NCBI GenBank assembly: GCA_028875575.1
Contig: JAPPDF010000055.1
Span: 20,106 to 84,105 of the forward strand
DNA: 64,000 bases
Reading direction: 5' to 3'
DNA from: Acidobacteriota bacterium
Lineage (GTDB): Bacteria > Acidobacteriota > Terriglobia > Versatilivoradales > Versatilivoraceae
In this document: in pieces, positions 59,090 through 64,000 of the stretch
Layout of the letters: each line of letters starts with the position of its first letter
How positions within the stretch are numbered: the stretch's first letter is position 1
Notes under the pieces: generated by a model
What the model was told of the DNA's origin: nothing
Seen by the model: only the letters and a program-made list of their open reading frames with translations
The model's database searches: none
Position numbers and translations under genes: made by a program

Positions 59090-60244
59090 CTACCAGTAGG
59101 AGCCCATCCAGGTGGCTTCCTGGGGAATCTTCATGGGAGGATACCTGCGGATGGCCTCTTCGTCGATGTCGGTGCCCAGGCCCGGGCCCTGGGGGATGGT
59201 GAGGTACCCGTCGCGGTACTGGATGGGCTCGGTGAGGACCTGGTTGTAGCGCTCCAGGTAGGGGTAGAAGAATTCCTGGATCTGAACGTTGGGAATGCAG
59301 GCGTCCAGATGCAGGCTGGCCACGGTGGACAGGGGACCGTTGGAGTTGTGGGGCTGGACGCTGACGTAGTAGGTCTCGGCCATGGCCGCGATCTTCTTCA
59401 GTTCCAGGATGCCGCCCGCGTGGCAGATGTCGGGCTGGATGATACGGGCGGCCTGCTTTTCCAGCAGCGGCCGGAAGTCCCAGCGGGTGTAGAGGCGCTC
59501 GCCGGTGGCGACCGGGATGCGAATGGCCCGCTGCACCTCGGCCATGGCGTCGATGTTGTCGGGCGGAATGGGTTCCTCGTAGAAGAAGGGGTCCAGCGGT
59601 TCCAGCTTGTGGGCGATCCGAATGGCGCTCCACATGTTGAATCGGCCGTGGCATTCGATGAGCAGATCGATGTCGGGGCCCACGGCCTCGCGAACCGCCT
59701 GGACCGACTCCAGGGCGTAGTTCTCCTCGCTCCTGGAGATGACCTGTCCGCCGTCGCGGAAAGGGTCCCATTTCATGGCCGTAAATCCCTGATCCACCAT
59801 GGCCTGTGCCTGGCGGGCCACCGATTCGGGGGTGTCCTCGTCCCCGGTCTCGGTCACCACGCCCTGGAAGGCCCAGGCATTGGCGTAGGCCCGAACCCGG
59901 TCCCTCAGGCGCCCTCCCAGCAGCTGGTGGACGGGAACCCCCAGAGCTTTGCCCTTGATGTCCCAGAGGGCCTGCTCCACCCCGCTCAGGGCGGCCAGTT
60001 GGATGAGCTGCCCGTACCAGAAGGTCTGCTTGTAGAGGGAGTTCCAGATCAGCTCGATCCGGTGGGGATCCCTGCCGATGAGAAAGTCTTTGAACGACTC
60101 CAAGGCCCGGATCAGCAGGGGGTCGTGGCGCTCCATGGAGGACTCGCCCACGCCGGTCAGGCCCACGTCGGTGTAGAGCTTCACGAAGATCCAGTTGGCG
60201 TGGCCTCCCGCCATGTGGAACACTTTCAGATCGGTGATTTTCAC
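59090..60244 (-). CDS. Enolase-superfamily sugar-acid dehydratase (mandelate racemase/galactonate dehydratase type)
   Basis: This 384-aa protein has the MR/MLE two-domain fold (lid about 1-120, barrel about 130-360). The metal ligands are in LLIECHGRFN (Glu where many have Asp), FYEEPIPPDN and ATGERLYTRWDFRPLLEK. PDICHAGGILELKKIAAMAE and PHNSNGPLST complete a DgoD-like pattern. It should dehydrate an acid sugar, but specificity cannot be read. The start is GTG 60244, giving MKITDLKVFH. The preceding gene (BNR protein) ends 46 bp upstream, so the two are probably co-transcribed. Confidence 0.9.
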   Translation of the reverse strand: MKITDLKVFHMAGGHANWIFVKLYTDVGLTGVGESSMERHDPLLIRALESFKDFLIGRDPHRIELIWNSLYKQTFWYGQLIQLAALSGVEQALWDIKGKALGVPVHQLLGGRLRDRVRAYANAWAFQGVVTETGDEDTPESVARQAQAMVDQGFTAMKWDPFRDGGQVISRSEENYALESVQAVREAVGPDIDLLIECHGRFNMWSAIRIAHKLEPLDPFFYEEPIPPDNIDAMAEVQRAIRIPVATGERLYTRWDFRPLLEKQAARIIQPDICHAGGILELKKIAAMAETYYVSVQPHNSNGPLSTVASLHLDACIPNVQIQEFFYPYLERYNQVLTEPIQYRDGYLTIPQGPGLGTDIDEEAIRRYPPMKIPQEATWMGSYW

Positions 60245-60290
60245 GGTTGACTCTCCGGGGACGGCATGACTGGCAGAGAAGATGGTTAGA

Positions 60291-61451
60291 TCACGGCAGG
60301 TTCCAGCGCACGGCCTCCACAAAGGGGCAACTCTGTCCACCCTGGCGGGAGTTGCCGTAGTAGAGGGTCAGCAGATGGCCCGAGTCCAGGCGGATGGTGC
60401 AGGGATAACCGCCGCCGCCCGAGGAGTGGTACCCGAGCATGAGCTTTCGGGTCCGGTCCCAGGTTTGTCCCTCGTCCCGACTCAGCAGCGCCTGGGCGCC
60501 ATAGGGTGGGTGGCGCACCCCGTGGCTCAGAACAACGGTGCCGTCGGGCATCTGCAGGAGGCCGGCCGGGTGTTGGCTGGCTCCCGTGACGTAACGCGGC
60601 CGGCTCCAGTGACGGCCCCCGTCACTCGATTCGGCCAGGGCGCTGCGTCCGGGGGGCTTCTGTTCTTCCCGCATCGCCGCCAGCAGCTTTCCCGACTTCA
60701 GACGGACCAGGTTGGTCTCGTTGAAGCCGGGGGCAATCAGGCTGCGGTCTCCCCAGCTTCGACCGCCGTCGCGGGAGCGGTACAGGTAGCTGAAGTGCCT
60801 GGGGGATGATTGCTGGCCGGCCTCACCCTCCTCGCCCTCAACGTAAGCATAGAGAGGCATCAGAACCGTCCCGTCGGGAAGCTGGAGGATGGAGGAATAG
60901 GAAGCCAGGGCCAGGGAATCGGGATCGTCGGGAATCTTCACCGGAGAACTCCAGGTTCGGCCGTGGTCGCTCGAGCGCATGACCTGGTAGGCAAGATAGC
61001 GTGCCGGGGGGGCATCCTTGCCTCGCAGGATTTGGAAGGTCTCAAAGCCCAACAGCACGGTGCCGTCCCGCAGCACTCCCAGAGCCAGGTTCCCCTCGCT
61101 GTCCGGGCCGTCCACCAGGACCCGGGGCTCGCTCCAGTGAAGCCCACCGTCCCCCGACCGGGACGACAGAATACGCCAGTCGGAATCCGCGTCCCACGCC
61201 TGAAATACGGCCAGAACCTCGCCGTTGCCCAACCGGCAGACCAGGGGATGACCTCCGCCGCTGCCCGGCGGCCCCTGGTAGACGCGGTTGCGGTCGGCCG
61301 GGAGGGATCGGAACAGGTGAACCTGGTCTTCCGGAGCCTCGGCCGTCCAGCCCAGGGAGGCCGGCAGAAGGGCCCAGCCGCAGAGGCAGATGCGCCGCAG
61401 GGTTCGCCCCAACCGGGACCTGAACTCCTGGCGTGGATTTCCGGCTTTCAT
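60291..61451 (-). CDS. Exported sialidase-like BNR protein
   Basis: The 386-aa protein has a basic N-terminus and a signal peptide (about 17-36, LRRICLCGWALLPASLGWTA). Five Asp-boxes are visible: SGDGGLHWSEP, SSDHGRTWSSP, SRDGGRSWGD, SSDGGRHWSRP and SRDEGQTWDRT, indicating a six-bladed propeller. The usual sialidase Arg triad was not verified. It differs from the cytosolic BNR protein at 37040 by being exported. AAGGAAG precedes ATG 61451. The neighbouring dehydratase suggests uronic-acid-type polysaccharide use. Confidence 0.85.
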   Translation of the reverse strand: MKAGNPRQEFRSRLGRTLRRICLCGWALLPASLGWTAEAPEDQVHLFRSLPADRNRVYQGPPGSGGGHPLVCRLGNGEVLAVFQAWDADSDWRILSSRSGDGGLHWSEPRVLVDGPDSEGNLALGVLRDGTVLLGFETFQILRGKDAPPARYLAYQVMRSSDHGRTWSSPVKIPDDPDSLALASYSSILQLPDGTVLMPLYAYVEGEEGEAGQQSSPRHFSYLYRSRDGGRSWGDRSLIAPGFNETNLVRLKSGKLLAAMREEQKPPGRSALAESSDGGRHWSRPRYVTGASQHPAGLLQMPDGTVVLSHGVRHPPYGAQALLSRDEGQTWDRTRKLMLGYHSSGGGGYPCTIRLDSGHLLTLYYGNSRQGGQSCPFVEAVRWNLP

Positions 61452-61777
61452 GGCGCGACTTCCTTGTCTCAAGGGGACGTTGTTGAATTACTGGAATAAC
61501 CTGTGCTGCCGCCTGGAGGGGAGAATCTTACCACAGTGTCTCCGGCGAACCGGCGTAACGGGGAGCCAGGTCGGCCAGGGTCTGGCGGGGGAGGGGGGAT
61601 GGCGGAATAAGGATGCGGGCGGGACGCCCGCGCTCCCGGGGAGCGTCCCATTTGCATCGCCGGCGGCCTTGTGTGACAATTCCCAACCAGTCCGCGGCGG
61701 GGCGTAGCGGACAGACTGCTCGCCCGGCCCTTTCGGCGCCGCTCCCACTTCCACCCCGACCCTTCCCTGGAGAGCCC
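61452..61777. other. 326-bp divergent intergenic region with a compact GC-rich palindrome
   Basis: No gene is present. It separates the divergent BNR and dipeptidase genes. Its core is the palindromic GC block at 61615-61649; no clear promoter was identified on either side. Confidence 0.55.
61615..61649. repeat. REP-like overlapping palindromes
   Basis: GCGGGCG / CGCCCGC (61615-61621 and 61625-61631, loop GGA) overlaps a second possible stem GGGACGC / GCGTCCC (61621-61627 and 61643-61649), so the two foldings exclude each other. GC-rich palindromes of this kind are frequent in intergenic regions of GC-rich environmental genomes. Confidence 0.65.
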
Positions 61778-62878
61778 ATGTCACAGCCCCTGATCATCGA
61801 TTTGCACCTGGACCTGGCCTGGGATGCGCTTTTCTGGAATCGCAACCTCACCCTGACCGCGCACCAGGTGAGGCAACAGGAGGCCGGCGAGCCTCCTCAG
61901 GTGGCTTCCGACTACAACGTGGGTCTGTGCACCGTCACCTTCCCGGAGATGCGCCGGGGCAGCGTGGGCATCATGCTCAGCACCATCATGTCCCGGATTG
62001 ACAGTCGGCGGGGCGCCATGCGCGATGGCATGAGAACCCAGGAGCAGGCCATCGGCATGGGTCGCGGGCACCTGGCCTACTACCAGGTGATGGCTCGACG
62101 GGGCCAGATCAAGCCGGTCAAGTCCCTTCAGGACCTGAACGAAGCCGTGGAAGCCTGGAAAGACCCGAGGGACGACACCCCCATCTACCACGTGCTCTCC
62201 ATGGAGAGCGCCGACCCCATCATCGATCCCGATGACGTGGAGTTCTGGTGGGACGCCGGGCTTCGCGTGGTGGGACCGGCTCACTTCGGGCACAACACCT
62301 ACATTCACGGCACCAATACGGTGGGAGGGCTGAAGCCGCCGGCCAAGGAGCTATACCGCGCCATGCGAGAGGCAGGAATGGTTCTGGACATCACCCACAT
62401 GGCCGATCAGGCCGTCTGGGAGTCCCTGGAGATCTGGGACGGACCGGTAATGGCTTCCCACTGCGTCTCTCGATCCGTGGTTCGGGGGCAGCGCCACCTG
62501 ACCGACGACATGATTCGAGAGCTGGTGCGCCGGGGCGGCATCATCGGCCTGGTGTTCTGCCAGATGTTCATCGATCCCGAGGTGGTGTGGGAAAACAAGC
62601 CCGACCGATCGACCTATGTCTCCAAGTACGGCATGGAAGGGCTGATCCCCCACATCGAGCGCATCGGCGACCTGGCCGGCGGCTCGCTGGATAACATCGC
62701 CATCGGGACCGACATGGACGGGGGCTTCGGGGCCGAGGTCACTCCCACCGACGTGGACACCATCGCCGACCTGCAGGGATTTCCGGCGGTGCTCGGCAAG
62801 GCCGGTTACGGGAAGGAGGTGGCTGGGGGCATCCTGAGCGACAATGCCTTGCGCTTCTTCCGAGAGGCCTGGCGATAA
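61778..62878 (+). CDS. M19 membrane dipeptidase (renal dipeptidase family)
   Basis: This 366-aa zinc dipeptidase has the metal ligands DLHLD (HxD), SMESAD (bridging Glu), DITHMAD (His) and ASHC (His, with Cys where Ser is common). GTDMDGGFG is a further family signature. ATG 61778 follows GGAGAG; the longer upstream frame has no support and no signal peptide, so the enzyme may be cytoplasmic. Relatives cleave dipeptides, D-Ala-containing peptides or beta-lactams. The creatininase-family gene follows 117 bp downstream. Confidence 0.93.
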   Translation: MSQPLIIDLHLDLAWDALFWNRNLTLTAHQVRQQEAGEPPQVASDYNVGLCTVTFPEMRRGSVGIMLSTIMSRIDSRRGAMRDGMRTQEQAIGMGRGHLAYYQVMARRGQIKPVKSLQDLNEAVEAWKDPRDDTPIYHVLSMESADPIIDPDDVEFWWDAGLRVVGPAHFGHNTYIHGTNTVGGLKPPAKELYRAMREAGMVLDITHMADQAVWESLEIWDGPVMASHCVSRSVVRGQRHLTDDMIRELVRRGGIIGLVFCQMFIDPEVVWENKPDRSTYVSKYGMEGLIPHIERIGDLAGGSLDNIAIGTDMDGGFGAEVTPTDVDTIADLQGFPAVLGKAGYGKEVAGGILSDNALRFFREAWR

Positions 62879-62995
62879 AGGGATCTGGCGGAACCACTCC
62901 GCGCTGCTGATCCTGTGTCACCGGCTTCCTCTCAATGGGAACAGCAGACCGGGGCCCGGCACGCGGGGTCTTCACCGGCCCCTGCAGGAGGGACC

Positions 62996-63811
62996 ATGGA
63001 AAAGTACCGCTTCGCCGAGATGATCTGGTATGAGATTCGAGAAGCCGCCGGACAGGATCGGGTGGCGGTGCTGCCGGTGGCCACCTACGAGGACCACGGG
63101 CCTCACCTGCCGGTGGATGTGGACGTCCGGCTATGCACGGAGATCTGCGAGCGGGCCGTGGCCCGCATTCCCTCCGAATCCCTGCTGGTGCCGGCCGTGG
63201 CCCACGGCTACAGCCCCCACCACATGGATTTCCACGGCACCCTCACCATCGGCTGGGACACCTTCATCCGCTATGTGAAGGATGTCTGCTGCAGCCTGGC
63301 CCACCACGGCTTCAAACGCATCCTGGTGGTCAACGGCCACGGGAGCAACACCTCCCCCCTGGATCTCTCCGCCCGCCTGTCCAACCTGGAATACGAGGGA
63401 AAGATTCTCTGCGCCACCGTGAACCACTGGGGTCTTCGCAAGGTGAAGGATCTGGGGGCCAGGCTGCGGGAGTCCGACTTCGGGGGAATCTCCCACGCCG
63501 GGGAATACGAGACCTCGCTCTACCTGGCCCTGAAGCCGGAGCTGGTGGAGATGGACAAGGCCGTGGACGAACGGTCGCCGCTCCCTCCCAGCTTCCAGTA
63601 CGACCTGCTGGCCGGGAGCCACCCCCGGGGCTCGGTGGCCCAGTTGGTGCCCTACTGGAGTTCACAGACCGCCAGCGGAGTCAAGGGAGATGCCACCCGG
63701 GCGACCGTCGAGAAGGGCCAACAGTTCCTGGAGGCTGCCATTGTAGGATTGATCGAGCTGATCCGGGAGCTCAGGGCCACCCCCATCCCGCCCAGGCGCG
63801 ATCAGCATTAG
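62996..63811 (+). CDS. Creatininase-family metal amidohydrolase
   Basis: The 271-aa protein has the metal site TYEDHGPHLPVDVDV (Glu, His, Asp), then NGHGSNTSP and SHAGEYETSLYLAL (late Glu). PAVAHGYSPHHMDFHGTLTI is the substrate-facing segment. The family includes creatininase, riboflavin-precursor amidohydrolases (ArfB) and MftE. No mycofactocin or riboflavin genes accompany it, so the substrate is open; the adjacent dipeptidase argues for catabolic amide hydrolysis. ATG 62996 has GGAGG upstream. Confidence 0.9.
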   Translation: MEKYRFAEMIWYEIREAAGQDRVAVLPVATYEDHGPHLPVDVDVRLCTEICERAVARIPSESLLVPAVAHGYSPHHMDFHGTLTIGWDTFIRYVKDVCCSLAHHGFKRILVVNGHGSNTSPLDLSARLSNLEYEGKILCATVNHWGLRKVKDLGARLRESDFGGISHAGEYETSLYLALKPELVEMDKAVDERSPLPPSFQYDLLAGSHPRGSVAQLVPYWSSQTASGVKGDATRATVEKGQQFLEAAIVGLIELIRELRATPIPPRRDQH

Positions 63812-63886
63812 CCGTGTCTGGATCACTCCGGTTGCAACCGGTATGAGCCGCTCTGTCGCACGGTCCGTAGCCGAGCCTTGCCGCCA

Positions 63887-63997
63887 CCGCATCAGCCTTC
63901 GCCATTCGGCGCTGCTTTGCGGCGCCGCGTATGCCCCCCTCCGCATCAGCCTTCGCCTGCGGCTCGGCTTCTGCGACTCCCCCTCAAGGGGGGAGTG
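63887..63997. repeat. Terminal intergenic repeat with two exact 17-bp direct copies and a hairpin
   Basis: CCGCATCAGCCTTCGCC occurs exactly at 63887-63903 and 63941-63957 (period 54). A perfect hairpin ACTCCCCC / GGGGGAGT follows (63976-63983 and 63989-63996). A degenerate relative lies at 28687-28735. The hairpin could terminate the creatininase transcript. Confidence 0.7.
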
Positions 63998-64000
63998 ATT

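Noticed and set aside
1..64000. tRNA, rRNA, integrase, prophage genes or replication origin
   Set aside because: No cloverleaf-like segment, rRNA core, transposase or integrase motif, DnaA-box cluster or dnaA/dnaN gene was found by reading the intergenic regions.

Overview
The window is about 64 kb of GC-rich bacterial chromosome with 53 protein-coding genes that I can support. I see no rRNA, tRNA, CRISPR array or intact transposase. The gene content fits an Acidobacteriota-like organism: exported PPC / DUF1549-DUF1553 / DUF1501 proteins, many exported hydrolases with Tat-like signals, TPR plus carboxypeptidase-regulatory-like proteins, a Bacillus-type PurSQL, and sialidase-like, creatininase and mandelate-racemase genes. 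Planctomycetes-like or other soil or sponge-associated lineages cannot be excluded. The assignment is inference from gene content; no marker phylogeny was possible.

Layout. 1-6.1 kb (minus strand): a partial sdhA, a nucleoside 2-deoxyribosyltransferase bracketed by two copies of a ~92-bp repeat, an alpha/beta hydrolase and an S9 prolyl oligopeptidase. 6.5-9.7 kb: an ABC-2 exporter and a membrane glycosyltransferase, converging on rlmN. 11-27 kb (plus strand): a lone AAA ATPase, an M16 peptidase, an MBL hydrolase, then the purine run purB-S-Q-L-F-M-N followed by tyrS, then small exported or membrane proteins and a TPP enzyme. 27-42 kb: alternating short transcription units (Ca2+/Na+ exchanger, DsbD-N-like protein, MATE pump, SMP-30 lactonase, a degenerate MBL-ThuA fusion, a TPR protein, an LLM oxidoreductase, a BNR protein with a glycosidase-like lipoprotein, an M20 amidohydrolase). 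42-50 kb (plus strand): an 11x11 hendecad coiled-coil protein, an exported DapA-family protein without its catalytic residues, and the PPC, DUF1549/1553 and DUF1501 genes. 50-58 kb (minus strand): an iron alcohol dehydrogenase and a seven-gene envelope operon (YjfI-like, PspA, DUF4178, DUF2617, a TM/coiled-coil/Gly-Tyr-Arg-tail protein, DUF350, membrane spermidine synthase). 58-64 kb: a Phd/VapC-type toxin-antitoxin pair and a scavenging cluster (enolase-superfamily dehydratase, BNR protein, M19 dipeptidase, creatininase-family hydrolase).

The most interesting unit is the PspA/DUF350/spermidine-synthase operon. It has its own sigma-70-type promoter and a perfect upstream palindrome, and it suggests that a polyamine-type product and an ESCRT-III-like membrane remodeller work together at the inner membrane. 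The window also holds several families of non-coding intergenic elements built from short tandem motifs arranged as distant inverted repeats. These recur at 2.0-3.0, 6.3, 20.6, 28.4-28.6, 40.3-40.5 and 50.1 kb and explain most of the long gene-free gaps.
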